This document shows positions 1-9,184 of a DNA stretch of 45,594 nucleotides, piece by piece. How positions within the stretch are numbered: the first letter of the stretch is position 1; each line of letters starts with the position of its first letter. The position numbers and the translations under genes are program-made. Source of the DNA: Porticoccaceae bacterium (GTDB lineage: Bacteria; Pseudomonadota; Gammaproteobacteria; Pseudomonadales; Porticoccaceae); NCBI GenBank assembly GCA_902562425.1, contig CACETF010000017.1, positions 1-45,594 on the forward strand. The letters are read 5' to 3'. Under the pieces are notes generated by a model. That model saw only the letters and a list, made by a program, of their open reading frames with translations, did no database searches and was not told where the DNA came from.

Positions 1-26
1 ACCCTAACCAGACTGAGCTATGCGGC
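1..26 (-). tRNA. Possible tRNA 5' part, cut by the window edge
   Basis: Read on the minus strand, the first 26 bases fit the 5' part of a tRNA. There is a 7-nt acceptor strand GCCGCAT, then TA at positions 8-9. A D-arm follows: GCTC, a loop with A14, G15, GG18-19 and A21, and GGGT, which pairs with two G-U wobbles. The anticodon and T-arm lie outside the window, so neither identity nor tRNA status can be proven. A chance match remains possible. Confidence 0.4.
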
Positions 27-70
27 TATAAATTCACGCACGCTTAGGATAGAGAGTAAAGGTACCTGCT

Positions 71-99
71 TTGACACTTTAAAAATCTTGTAAAATCTT
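71..99 (+). promoter_or_regulatory. Possible promoter for the ankyrin lipoprotein gene
   Basis: A perfect TTGACA (71-76) is followed after 17 bases by a weak -10 (AATCTT, 94-99), within an AT-rich stretch upstream of the gene starting near 316. The -35 is good and the -10 is poor. Nothing else in 27-301 looks like a gene. An open frame exists on the minus strand at 117-356, but it overlaps the lipoprotein signal sequence and shows no protein-like features. Confidence 0.25.
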
Positions 100-301
100 T
101 AGCGATAATGCTACTGTTAAAAATCGTTGTCTAAAATACGATCCCGGTATTTAAGACCTTGAAAAGGATTAGGCGCGCTATCAAAGCTTACTGCACGATC
201 AAAAATTCCTGTAAAGCTGTTAGAAAAGTGATGACGCTCTGCTAAAAAACTTAATAAAAGGGGACACAAATATTTTAAACGGTTACACATTGCACTAGCA
301 T

Positions 302-308
302 AGAGGAG
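302..308 (+). promoter_or_regulatory. Ribosome binding site that decides the 316 start
   Basis: AGAGGAG lies 7 nt before ATA (316) and 4 nt before ATT (313). It is 73 nt from the GTG at 382, which has no comparable site. This is the main sequence argument, with the in-frame lipobox, for a non-canonical or mutated start. Confidence 0.55.
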
Positions 309-315
309 TCGAATT

Positions 316-1008
316 ATAAAAACGATTATTGTTGCAACTTTTTGTGCCTTATTCATTGGATGTGCTGAGTATAAATATCATGTGGTTGAGTCTGCTGAGT
401 ATCCCAATCGAGAGGGTTTTGAGGGGTGGTTTAAACGAGAGGGGTGGTTAAAAAAATGGCCGCTTCACCTGGCTGCATATTCTGGTGACGAAGAGCTCAT
501 TAATATCTTGTGCAGTGAGCAAGAATGCGATCCAAACTTGAAGATGACTGATTGGTATGATTCAACTCCTCTGGGATGGGCCGCTTCAGCTGGACACCTA
601 GGCTCGGTAAAACTCTTAATTAAGCTGGGTGCCGATCCGCTAGTTCCGCCAAATAATGCTGGGTATACCCCTCTGGGAGATGCAATAAGAGAAGGTAGAC
701 TCGCTACGGCTCAGTTCCTCAAAGATTACGAGATTGAAAAACTTGGCTCACTTAGAGAGGTGCATCACAACTTTCTTAGTGAAGAAGAGGAAATAGAATT
801 TTCAGAAGGTCATGATGAAGTTAATTGTGAAGAAATATACTTTGGCATTCAGAAATTTTTAAATTTAACGGATCAAAGATGGCAACGTTTGGATAACGAA
901 GAATTTAGAAACAAAAGTCATGCTGATGAAATTGCTATTGAGGCAGGTTTTTTTTCGCAACAGGCGGCAAATTATTCACAAGTTTTTGCTGCGATATGTA
1001 AAGATTAA
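316..1008 (+). CDS. Ankyrin-repeat lipoprotein, apparent ATA start
   Basis: This small predicted lipoprotein has about three ankyrin repeats (for example WPLHLAAYSGDEELI, TPLGWAASAGHLGSVKLLI, TPLGDAIREGRLATAQFL) and an acidic C-terminal region without recognised motif. The first ordinary start is GTG at 382. However, the same frame upstream encodes a clear lipoprotein signal, KTIIVATFCALFIGC, with Cys as the last residue of the lipobox. It begins at an ATA codon (316) placed 7 nt after a good Shine-Dalgarno, AGAGGAG (302-308). An ATT at 313 is the alternative. I infer an envelope lipoprotein that uses a rare start or has lost its ATG. Ankyrin repeats mediate protein contacts, and the partner is unknown. 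If GTG 382 were used, the protein would stay in the cytoplasm. Confidence 0.75.
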   Translation: MKTIIVATFCALFIGCAEYKYHVVESAEYPNREGFEGWFKREGWLKKWPLHLAAYSGDEELINILCSEQECDPNLKMTDWYDSTPLGWAASAGHLGSVKLLIKLGADPLVPPNNAGYTPLGDAIREGRLATAQFLKDYEIEKLGSLREVHHNFLSEEEEIEFSEGHDEVNCEEIYFGIQKFLNLTDQRWQRLDNEEFRNKSHADEIAIEAGFFSQQAANYSQVFAAICKD

Positions 1009-1056
1009 GACAATGTAGTGAGGTAAAACTTAAGAATTTTATCACATTTAAATTAG

Positions 1057-1146
1057 GCTTTGACGACAACAGGTCCTGCTGGAGCTGAGATCATTCAAAG
1101 AGCTGAAATCGCCATGCTCACTAATGCATATCAACAAGGGCAGTAG
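1057..1146 (+). pseudogene. Possible 3' remnant of an unidentified gene
   Basis: A frame flanked by stops encodes 29 residues including GPAGAEIIQRAEIAMLTNAY, with protein-like helical composition and no start codon near a ribosome binding site. It sits directly before the PhoD-like gene. It could be the tail of a deleted enzyme gene or chance. I do not recognise the family. Confidence 0.25.
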
Positions 1147-1197
1147 GATCTTGATTTGACTGATCAAATGCCGAGAGATTCAAAGGAGTAAAATTTG

Positions 1198-2838
1198 GTG
1201 AACATGGATCGTAGACAGTTTTTGCAGGGTGCTATCGCACTATCGACATTAACTGGTGCTTCTAGTAATTTGCCAAATGAGACTTGGAGAGCAGGGCCGG
1301 TTGAGCATTTAATTCCATCGGCGAACCACTCTCGTATTTCTCTTAAAGCCGTTTTCTCTAGGCATATAAGCAACGCCGTTCTTTCGATCGATGGAAAATA
1401 TATTAAGGGCCGTCCCACAGATAGTGAAGGGCGCGGCTTTGCTTTCGACGCCGTTGGCTTAAGACCCAATACTGGGTATGAGTTGGCTCTGATGGAGGGC
1501 ACGACTAGGTTAACTGATAATTGGTCTCTGTCCACAATGCCTGATCCTACCAGCCAACCAGAATATCTGCGTTTACTAGTATTTACTTGTGCAGGGGGGC
1601 ATCCCTTGATGAGTGAGGGAGAAAACTCTGCCTTTTTACCTCAGAGTACTCGTCGTCGGCTTCTTATGCGCGGATTGTCCTTTAAACCGCATGCGATGAT
1701 CGCGATTGGCGATCATGTCTACTGGGACCAGCGTGCGTGGCTGGAATCTAGTGTTGCAAGCATACGAGAATTTTCGGCGGGACTCTACAATGCCGTTGGT
1801 ATGCTCGATCGGATGGCTCCAGCCTATGGTGGCACTAATGAGGAGATTTTAAAAGTAGTGGCGGGTGAGCAAATTACCCCATTATATGGAACTGCGCTTC
1901 GAAGTACCCCGAGCTATTTTATTAACGATGATCATGATTATTTTGAAAACGATGAAGCTACAGATCGATATGTAACACTTCCGCCAGAATCTTATCAAAA
2001 GCAGTTTTTCAGCTTTGTCAGAGATCACTACCTGCCGGATTTTTTGCCCTCACCAGACGTACCTAGTACGTTGAGTGGCGCGATGATCAATGGGCATAAT
2101 CGGCATTTTGGCGCACTGCGCTGGGGTCGACTGAGTGAGACGCTCATGTATGACTGCGCCGGCTTTTTATCGTTAAAGGGTGAGACTGCTGGATTAGTTC
2201 CACCGGAAGTCGAACATTGGCTGTGCAGTCGCACGGCAGATGAGACCGTTGACCAGTTAATGCATATCCCGTCGCATCCTTTTGGTTGGAGTGCTGGCAA
2301 GTGGAGAGAGTGGTATCCCGATGTGGCTGATAGTGGACAAGCTGGGACTCAGGCCGCCCAAATGTATACAAATGACCAACGTTTCAAACTGACAACTAGA
2401 AAGGCCAAGTTTATGTGGCAGAAGGGTTGGTGGAATCAACATCAACGTCTGCTGGAGTCTATCTCTAACCAGAAACGAAGACCTGGGCTCGTCTTGAGCG
2501 GAGATTTGCATGCGACCGGCCATTCAAAAATTGTTGGGAGTGGTGACCTATCTTTTGAATCGAATCCAATCCACTCGATTATTACTGGCCCTTTGGGCAC
2601 AGGTTCGGGATGGCCGAGCAGGGCAAGAGGCACACCGCCCATGGTGGCAAGTCATATTCGTTTGGATAGTCCTGCCCCGGTCACTGAGCGTAATGGATTT
2701 ACCTTGCTCGATATTACACCCGATAGTATTCGGGTGCGCTTGTTTGCGTGGCGGAGAGAAAGCTCCTCTTTGACTGATATTGATGTATTGGATCCCTACC
2801 ATGATGAAAACATCAAGAAGCGAGGCTCTCTTAGTTAA
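1198..2838 (+). CDS. PhoD-like Tat-exported metallophosphatase
   Basis: The protein has about 546 residues and a twin-arginine signal at its N-terminus (DRRQFLQG followed by a hydrophobic stretch), so it should be exported folded. It carries the motifs of the PhoD-type calcineurin-like metallophosphatases: GDHVYWDQ, NDDHDYFEND and, near the C-terminus, SGDLHATGH, which together provide metal-binding Asp, Asn and His residues. PhoD-family enzymes act as phosphomonoesterases or phosphodiesterases outside the cytoplasm. The substrate is not evident here. Start choice: AAGGAG (1183-1188) is 9 nt before GTG 1198 and 6 nt before TTG 1195; ATG 1204 is 15 nt away. The Tat motif is kept with any of these. 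It stands alone next to the glycan locus, and a role in that pathway is only a guess. Confidence 0.85.
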   Translation: MNMDRRQFLQGAIALSTLTGASSNLPNETWRAGPVEHLIPSANHSRISLKAVFSRHISNAVLSIDGKYIKGRPTDSEGRGFAFDAVGLRPNTGYELALMEGTTRLTDNWSLSTMPDPTSQPEYLRLLVFTCAGGHPLMSEGENSAFLPQSTRRRLLMRGLSFKPHAMIAIGDHVYWDQRAWLESSVASIREFSAGLYNAVGMLDRMAPAYGGTNEEILKVVAGEQITPLYGTALRSTPSYFINDDHDYFENDEATDRYVTLPPESYQKQFFSFVRDHYLPDFLPSPDVPSTLSGAMINGHNRHFGALRWGRLSETLMYDCAGFLSLKGETAGLVPPEVEHWLCSRTADETVDQLMHIPSHPFGWSAGKWREWYPDVADSGQAGTQAAQMYTNDQRFKLTTRKAKFMWQKGWWNQHQRLLESISNQKRRPGLVLSGDLHATGHSKIVGSGDLSFESNPIHSIITGPLGTGSGWPSRARGTPPMVASHIRLDSPAPVTERNGFTLLDITPDSIRVRLFAWRRESSSLTDIDVLDPYHDENIKKRGSLS

Positions 2839-3501
2839 CCTGCAGCTTTTTGGGCGCGATAACATCAAACCAATCGAATCTTTTACACACAGGCGTGAAC
2901 GTCGTCCTGTGGTCCTCAAATGCCTTCACCTGTGCACCTCAACATCCGCATCTTCAACTTCAGTGAACTTGCTTCAGCCGTGACTGACAGAGGACACATC
3001 TTGTGCGCCTAGGTGTGATAATCCATCATGATACGATGTCCTTGCGCCACTCGATGGGATATTTATATCCCAGTTGACATACATCATGTGGCGGTTTTTA
3101 TCTTACCAAAAGTAGGTTCCCTTGCCGCAACCCATTTTGCTCTCCAAGATTACCCCCTATGTTTAACTTTAACTATAAAATGTTGTTTGTTATAGCCGTA
3201 ATTTTATATTGCTCAGAGAGAGGTCGGCATAATATTGCCACTTCACCAGTCCTCCAGAGTCGGTGTTCGACATTTACAAGTCAACGTGCTTGCCTTTCCA
3301 ATCAATTATTGAACCTTAAGATAGCGCTCATAAAAGTGCATATGTGGTTTGTTCGTCATGCTATCTGCCAATGTTTTCTTAATTATATGAGCTCGATTTT
3401 TTACAACTTTTTTCTAAAATAAATGCCCACGCACCACAAAATCGTTGCCTCCACAGAGACAAGCGATAATTCTCATGTTCAGTTATGAGGTATATGGCTA
3501 A
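2839..3501 (+). other. 663-base intergenic region before the GH10 gene
   Basis: No convincing gene is present. The open frame at 3159-3422 is Cys- and Leu-rich with no family features and no ribosome binding site. The region holds an operator-like inverted repeat at 3055-3072 with a TTGACA immediately after it. It probably contains the control region of the large GH10 gene. Confidence 0.5.
3055..3079 (+). promoter_or_regulatory. Operator-like palindrome next to a -35 box
   Basis: TGGGATAT and ATATCCCA form perfect 8-base arms around a TT centre (3055-3072). A consensus TTGACA follows at 3074-3079, but only weak -10 candidates lie near 3097-3104. An 18-base even palindrome abutting a -35 is what a dimeric repressor site would look like. 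The regulator is unknown, and no LacI- or GntR-type gene is present in the window. Confidence 0.3.
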
Positions 3502-6500
3502 ATGAAAACGATAGAAACTGTGATAGACTTGTTTCTGGAGTGGGCCTCTTATGGGTTTTTATCTTTTCAAAGCGTCAATGTTATTTTGACGAGCTTCGAC
3601 ACGCAACTAAGGAATAAAGTGCTGGATTTGACCAGTTTTATCTTAAATTTGCGGCATCTGTTAATTAAGTCTTGGCGCAAACTCGTTTGGTTATTATGGG
3701 GTATTGCGCTGACATTATCCCTCTCTGTACCCGCTTTGGCAGATTTATCTCATCGTAAGACAAATCTTGCGGTCGTTATAAAAGACAAAGCGGGTCACCC
3801 ACTTCCCGAAGCACGTTTAACTCTTAAAATGAAGAGGCATGCTTTTAGATTTGGAACGCAGATTCGAGATCACCTTGTGGCGATTTCGGAGGACGAATTT
3901 CAGAGTTTGAGTGCTCGAGAAAAACAGGCGTTGATGGATCCTGCCACAGAACAGCTGGGATTAGCCGCACACACGCCTTCATGGCAAGATGTGGAAAGGT
4001 ATAGAGAGGTCCTATGGAATAACTTCAATCATGCTATACCAACTAACGGTATGCAGTGGATTCAGTACAATAATCGCGGACCTGAGATCGTTGACAGAGT
4101 CGTTAACCTCCTGAAGACGAAGAAATTCACAGTAAAAGGGCATTCTGTTGTGTGGCCAAGAGATCGTTGGCCAACTCCGGACCAATTTCGCTCGAGTGCA
4201 AGTGAGGTAAATCCCTCGATTTTTTACCGTCAATTATTGTCCGATCGTCTTCAGGGCTCGGGTATTCTCGGTCGATTTAGCGATTTAGGTATTGGACCCA
4301 CTGTAACAGATTGGGATGTGTTAAATGAGCCTATGAACAACAGTTATTATGCTGACGTTTTCGTGGGGGCTGGATTTTACTCATCAAATACAGAGACATT
4401 TGCAGATTTTTTTAAAAGGGCTGACGGTATTCGTCCGGATTCAAAGCTTGCAATTAATGAGTACAACATACTGAATGCTCCGAATGATAACAATGCGAGG
4501 GCATACAGAGACTTTACTGCTGATTTATTGGCTGCGGGAGCCCCGATTGATGTTATTGGGGTTCAAGCTCATATGAGCCGGAGTAATGTAGATAAAGCGT
4601 CTATGTTGAGGCGTATTAACATCCTTGCGGAGACGGGTCTAGATATTGAAATCACAGAGTTTGACACTCGCGATGATGCTTCACAACTCACACCAGCGCA
4701 ACAAAAACAGATTTTTAGAGATCTTTTAGAGGCGGCATTTGAAAGTAAGTCGGTGATTGGTTTTTCTATGTGGGGGTTCTGGGACCGAGGTCACTGGAGA
4801 GGCAATGGTCCCCTTTTTGACGCTAATTGGGAGGTAAAGGATGAGGCGTCTCCGTGGTTTGAGTTGGTTAGGGATGAATGGATGACCAGTTATAGTAATC
4901 TAGTGCCCGATGAACAGGGACGTTGGGTATCTACAGAGCAGGTTTTTAAAGGCGTATATGATTTTTCGGTTACTGTGGATGGTGTCACTACGGAATTCAC
5001 AGACTACAATATAGAGAATGATACTGAGTTAGAGCTTGTCATTGAGAGCGTAGACGAACAGCTTATGCGGGATAGTGATTCTGATGGTTTCAATGATGAT
5101 GTTGATGCTTTTATCGATGACTCTTCAGAGTGGTATGACACTGATCTTGATGGATTGGGTAACAATGCAGATCCCGATGATGATGGAGATGGAGTTAGTG
5201 ATGCACAGGAAGCCCTTGATGGTACCGATCCACTTGATAAGCATAGCTGTGTTGAATGCCTACAACCTGTTTCAGGCATTGCTTATCACTGGTATAACCA
5301 CGCTTTGCTTTCTTCGGTAAATGTCGGTCTGGTTGGTTTGACTGATAGTTCTGAGAGTGATTTCTCAGAGGACACGATATCTGACTCTTTAGGAAGTTAC
5401 GCCTTTTATGAAAGTTATTCTGGCAGTAATTCTCTAGCTGTGAGTAAGGGCATTACATCTGATGAGTCTGGGAGCGTTATAAGTTCGAGCGATGCTTTGG
5501 CGGCGCTTAAGATCGCGGTAGGAATAAATCCTAATACTGATCCGGATGGGGAAGGGCCATTAGAGGTCTTGCCAGTATCGCCATATCAATACATTGCAGC
5601 GGATATAAACATGGATGGACGGGTGACCTCTGCTGATGCACTAGCAATCTTAAAGATGGCGGTGAATCTTGAGTCTGCTGAACCGCGCAGATGGGTATTT
5701 GTTGCGGAGGATTATGATTTTTGGGATGACGAATCAGAAAGCTTCAAAATGAATCCGAGTGATGTGAGTTGGGATTCGAATGGAGTGGTCTTTAATTATC
5801 CGGAGACCAGGGTAAAGAATCTCGTTGGTGTTCTGATGGGCGATGTGAATGGCAACTGGATTGCACCTGAGGGCAGTGAAACAGTAGCTGAGGGTTATTT
5901 TAGTGATCTGGTCGCATCACAAGGCGGATCTGCCGAACAATGGGGACTTCGCGAAAGTTCGGAGTCATCATCGGACGGTGGGGCGCCATCCGATACTAGT
6001 GATCCAAATGATAGGTCTACGACTGAGATGACCAAACAGTGGTTTCAAGATTATTCAGGTTCTCAGGAGGAGTCTCATGGACATTTCATGCTTGCAACAT
6101 CGGATAGTGGATTTGTGCAGGTTGGCGAGACCGGATTCATCCCGCTGGGAGCCAAGATCTTGGTGATTAAAGTTGACAGTAGCGGAGCACTAATGTGGCG
6201 TAAGGAATTCGGTGATTTTGGGCATAATTTAGGTAACTCGGTGCTTGAGACAGATGAAGCATATTGGGTAGTGGGATCAAAAGATCAAGATAGCGTTTTA
6301 TTAAAGCTCGACAAAGATTCAGGTGACCTTTTGATCGAGCGAAAAATTGATCTAGGAGGAAGTGATGCAATAGAGTCGCTTATAAGGACGTCAGAAGGCT
6401 TTATCGGAGTAGGTTATCGTTATGCAGTCGACACAGACAACACATTTTTCACGGAGGGAGAGGGTGTGATGGTATTTTTTGATCATCAAGGAAATAAGTT

Positions 6501-8823
6501 GGTTGAAAAAGACATTAGTAACTATCTCGCTCATGGATATCGAGTGAAACAGTTCGAAAATTCTTACTATGTTGCTGGCTTAACTCAGGATGCACAGGAT
6601 TATGGACTTCTTAAATTTAATGCTGAACATCAATTAATATGGTCAAAAGTTATTGGTGGTGCTAATTCAGATCACAATTTTGGGATGGATATTTCCAATG
6701 ATGGGTTTATTTATTTATCTGGACATACCTTATCTGGAGTTGAAAATTGGGATACGTACACTGTAAAAGTTGATCAATCGGGGGAGGTTATATGGGAAAA
6801 GAAACTCGGTAATCCCAGAGGATTTGACGCGAGATACATACATGATGAAGCGTGGGACATAGTAGTCGGAAACAGTGGAAATATATTTGTCATCGCCGGA
6901 ACTGGGGACGAGTATCAGAGTTATTCCTCATGTAATAATCAAGGATGTTCAGATCAATGGCGGGCATATCTGATTCAATTCGACAAAGATGGTAATTTTG
7001 TATCGCAACAAACATTTTCTGCGCCTGACGGCGGTGACTGGGCCGGTGAGGCCATAGCCGCCTCTGCGGATGGCGGTTTGATGATCGGTATCGACAATGG
7101 GCAGTTTGGATTTCTTAAACTTCTTCCTTCTCAAAAAGTTCCTGAGGTTACCCCTAGAGATACGTTTGTCCTTCAGGGTGATTTGAGAGGGCAAATTGCG
7201 GAATCTTTTTTCTTAAACCTACGTGTTGATGGAGTGGTAGCGGAACAATTACCAGTCGATCGGATTGGTGAATTTAATTTCTCTTACGATTTTCAAAATG
7301 GAGATCAATATTCGGTTGATTTGTCCGCTCTAGATGCCAACACAAATTGTGAGGTCATAAACAATCAGGGATCCTTTTATGATAGATCAGTTACAGATCT
7401 AGCAGTTTATTGCAAGGTGATTCCGCCCTGTGGGAGTATTGGTTCGGATACTTCTGAGTCAGATGATATGTCGGGGACTAACTTGACGGGCATTACCGAC
7501 CTAGTTGAATCAATTCAGTGTTCTGATGAGTTCTGGCGACAGGAAGCTCGACAGCGAATTGCTAGCCACAGAATGTCATCGTCGGAAATTCAGGTGCTAG
7601 ATAATGATGGATTGCCAGTAAAAAATTTAGAGGTAAATTTTCGGTTAGTAAATCATGCTTTTGGTTTTGGGGGTCAAGTCGAATCTAAACTTTTAGCAGG
7701 GAAATCAGTGGACCCTGCCCATCCGTCGCCCGATCTTTATAAGCAAACATATATTGATTTTGGTTTCAATCGAGCTGGATTAATAAACGGCCATAAATAC
7801 AAGTTACGAAAATTTCTCTCTTCCGAGGCTGAAGAGGCTATGCAATGGTTGAGGGCCAATGATATTCCTATCAGAGGCCATACACTGGTTTGGCCCGATT
7901 TTAACAATATGGAGCCACTCATATCGATATCCGACCAGAATTTTATCTCTCAATATGATTCAAATTTTATTGTTAGGGAGTCAGATATTGCACCAAGTGA
8001 ATTGTCGCCAGATCAGCTTGAAATATACATTGATTACATAATAAATTTCCAAATTGATAGATGGCCCAATTTAATAGAGTGGGATGTTCTTAATGAGCCG
8101 ATACACAAGGGTGAATTGAGCACATCTGTGAATGCTAACCTCGAAGATGGTATTGCAGCTGAGGTGTCTTGGTTTCAAACAGCGGAGAGTCTTGAGCCAA
8201 ACGCGAAAATGTTCATAAATGAATATCAAATGATCTCAAATTCCCGAAATAGAACTATTCCACCCGATTTGTCAGACTTCAAAGGAAGAATTAGTACCAT
8301 TTTAGCAAAAGGAGGACCTATTGAGGGCATTGGGGTTCAGAGCCGTTTTTTTTCTGACGTGCCGCCTCAACGAATTATAGATCGGCTGGATTATCTTAGT
8401 GATTTTGAGCTGCCGATTGTTGGCACTGAATTTGAAATAAAAGGGGAAACTATAACAGAGGAAAACATCCGAGTTATTATGATGGAGAGAGTATTGACTC
8501 AGTATTTCAGTCATCCAAGCGTAACATCAATCTACGTTTACACGCTTTTTGAAAATAGCAAAGTAAGCTCCAGTGGTGTTCCTTTGGAGCGGCACTTGGT
8601 AGACAGGAGTGGAGCCCCGAATTCTAGGGGGAGACTATGGTTGTTTCTCACAAAGAAGCATTGGAATACCGATATCACGATACAGTTAGATCGTCACGGC
8701 AGGTATAATTTAACTGGTTTTAAAGGCGAGTATGAAGCGAGAGTTTTTTCAAAGGAAGGCAACTATGAGACGCTTCGGTTTTATTTGGATGATGAGGGTC
8801 AGAAAACTTTGTCCCTTGAATAG
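3502..8823 (+). CDS. Giant secreted protein with two GH10 xylanase-type domains
   Basis: The protein has 1773 residues. About 60 residues precede a signal-like segment ending VPALA near residue 75, so the true start may be internal. Order: β-sandwich plus first GH10 (about 80-460; acid/base E276 in WDVLNEP, nucleophile E386 in ITEFD, H357 in VQAH, WGFWD loop); Asp-rich thrombospondin-3-like Ca region (524-582); dockerin-like region with DINMDGRVTSADAL (about 655-735); Ser/Asp linker; propeller-like repeats with alternating D-x-SG and W-x-K motifs (about 842-1210); small β domain; second GH10 (about 1345-1695; E1532 in WDVLNEP, E1643 in GTEF); C-terminal β domain. GH10 enzymes are retaining endo-β-xylanases. 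In the second domain the His after VQ is Arg (R1615) and the WG..D loop is absent. Both domains have GH..VWP where many GH10 enzymes have VWH. Likely an extracellular enzyme feeding the downstream importer and sulfatase. Xylan is the likely but unproven substrate. Confidence 0.9.
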   Translation: MKTIETVIDLFLEWASYGFLSFQSVNVILTSFDTQLRNKVLDLTSFILNLRHLLIKSWRKLVWLLWGIALTLSLSVPALADLSHRKTNLAVVIKDKAGHPLPEARLTLKMKRHAFRFGTQIRDHLVAISEDEFQSLSAREKQALMDPATEQLGLAAHTPSWQDVERYREVLWNNFNHAIPTNGMQWIQYNNRGPEIVDRVVNLLKTKKFTVKGHSVVWPRDRWPTPDQFRSSASEVNPSIFYRQLLSDRLQGSGILGRFSDLGIGPTVTDWDVLNEPMNNSYYADVFVGAGFYSSNTETFADFFKRADGIRPDSKLAINEYNILNAPNDNNARAYRDFTADLLAAGAPIDVIGVQAHMSRSNVDKASMLRRINILAETGLDIEITEFDTRDDASQLTPAQQKQIFRDLLEAAFESKSVIGFSMWGFWDRGHWRGNGPLFDANWEVKDEASPWFELVRDEWMTSYSNLVPDEQGRWVSTEQVFKGVYDFSVTVDGVTTEFTDYNIENDTELELVIESVDEQLMRDSDSDGFNDDVDAFIDDSSEWYDTDLDGLGNNADPDDDGDGVSDAQEALDGTDPLDKHSCVECLQPVSGIAYHWYNHALLSSVNVGLVGLTDSSESDFSEDTISDSLGSYAFYESYSGSNSLAVSKGITSDESGSVISSSDALAALKIAVGINPNTDPDGEGPLEVLPVSPYQYIAADINMDGRVTSADALAILKMAVNLESAEPRRWVFVAEDYDFWDDESESFKMNPSDVSWDSNGVVFNYPETRVKNLVGVLMGDVNGNWIAPEGSETVAEGYFSDLVASQGGSAEQWGLRESSESSSDGGAPSDTSDPNDRSTTEMTKQWFQDYSGSQEESHGHFMLATSDSGFVQVGETGFIPLGAKILVIKVDSSGALMWRKEFGDFGHNLGNSVLETDEAYWVVGSKDQDSVLLKLDKDSGDLLIERKIDLGGSDAIESLIRTSEGFIGVGYRYAVDTDNTFFTEGEGVMVFFDHQGNKLVEKDISNYLAHGYRVKQFENSYYVAGLTQDAQDYGLLKFNAEHQLIWSKVIGGANSDHNFGMDISNDGFIYLSGHTLSGVENWDTYTVKVDQSGEVIWEKKLGNPRGFDARYIHDEAWDIVVGNSGNIFVIAGTGDEYQSYSSCNNQGCSDQWRAYLIQFDKDGNFVSQQTFSAPDGGDWAGEAIAASADGGLMIGIDNGQFGFLKLLPSQKVPEVTPRDTFVLQGDLRGQIAESFFLNLRVDGVVAEQLPVDRIGEFNFSYDFQNGDQYSVDLSALDANTNCEVINNQGSFYDRSVTDLAVYCKVIPPCGSIGSDTSESDDMSGTNLTGITDLVESIQCSDEFWRQEARQRIASHRMSSSEIQVLDNDGLPVKNLEVNFRLVNHAFGFGGQVESKLLAGKSVDPAHPSPDLYKQTYIDFGFNRAGLINGHKYKLRKFLSSEAEEAMQWLRANDIPIRGHTLVWPDFNNMEPLISISDQNFISQYDSNFIVRESDIAPSELSPDQLEIYIDYIINFQIDRWPNLIEWDVLNEPIHKGELSTSVNANLEDGIAAEVSWFQTAESLEPNAKMFINEYQMISNSRNRTIPPDLSDFKGRISTILAKGGPIEGIGVQSRFFSDVPPQRIIDRLDYLSDFELPIVGTEFEIKGETITEENIRVIMMERVLTQYFSHPSVTSIYVYTLFENSKVSSSGVPLERHLVDRSGAPNSRGRLWLFLTKKHWNTDITIQLDRHGRYNLTGFKGEYEARVFSKEGNYETLRFYLDDEGQKTLSLE

Positions 8824-9184
8824 TATAGTGGCGAACCACAATTGTCGGGCGACAGAATAAAATGTGTCCTTACGATGGTATAACTGTTATAAGTGCGTCA
8901 CTATACATGTCTCGTAATCAAGACATCGTCACCTTCTATTGGCGCAAAAGACTGTTCATTTACACATAGGATTATGCCTGATTGCAGCAGGTACGGAGTC
9001 TCGAGTAAATGGGTACACATAGATGAATTTGTTGGATGGATTAACGAAAGTGTGCATAGTCAGAGAAATATAATTAATATATTAACTGTTTATCAATATC
9101 ATTTAGTCCGGCTTTTGAACTCAACATAGGCTTTTTAATCATTTGTAGATTTCACTGTACGCCGCTTTTCTTGGAGATAATAAG
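8824..9184 (+). other. 361-base intergenic region before the ABC importer
   Basis: There is no firm gene. A GTG-started frame at 8893-9129 ends with FVGWINESV, faintly like the C-terminal helix of trypsin-type proteases, but lacks catalytic motifs. A palindrome TATAACTGTTATA (8879-8891) and a short inverted repeat TGTCGGGCGACA (8843-8854) are present. No T-run follows either, so neither looks like a terminator. The region probably carries the importer promoter. Confidence 0.4.
8879..8891 (+). promoter_or_regulatory. Small palindrome upstream of the importer
   Basis: TATAAC-T-GTTATA is a perfect 13-base palindrome about 290 bases upstream of the binding-protein gene. It could be an operator, but at this length and AT content it could also be chance. 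Confidence 0.2.

Noticed and set aside
117-356. Minus-strand 79-residue ORF
   Set aside because: It covers the leader and signal region of the ankyrin lipoprotein; it has no ribosome binding site or family features.
3159-3422. Plus-strand 87-residue ORF before the GH10 gene
   Set aside because: Low-complexity hydrophobic/Cys composition without motif or ribosome binding site; likely chance in AT-rich DNA.
5004-5279. Ser-rich minus-strand ORF and Met-rich plus-strand ORF at the Asp-rich region
   Set aside because: Both are frame shadows of the Ca-binding repeats in the GH10 protein.
8893-9129. ORF with a trypsin-like C-terminal pattern
   Set aside because: It has neither the catalytic His/Asp/Ser motifs nor a signal peptide; the resemblance is confined to a few residues.
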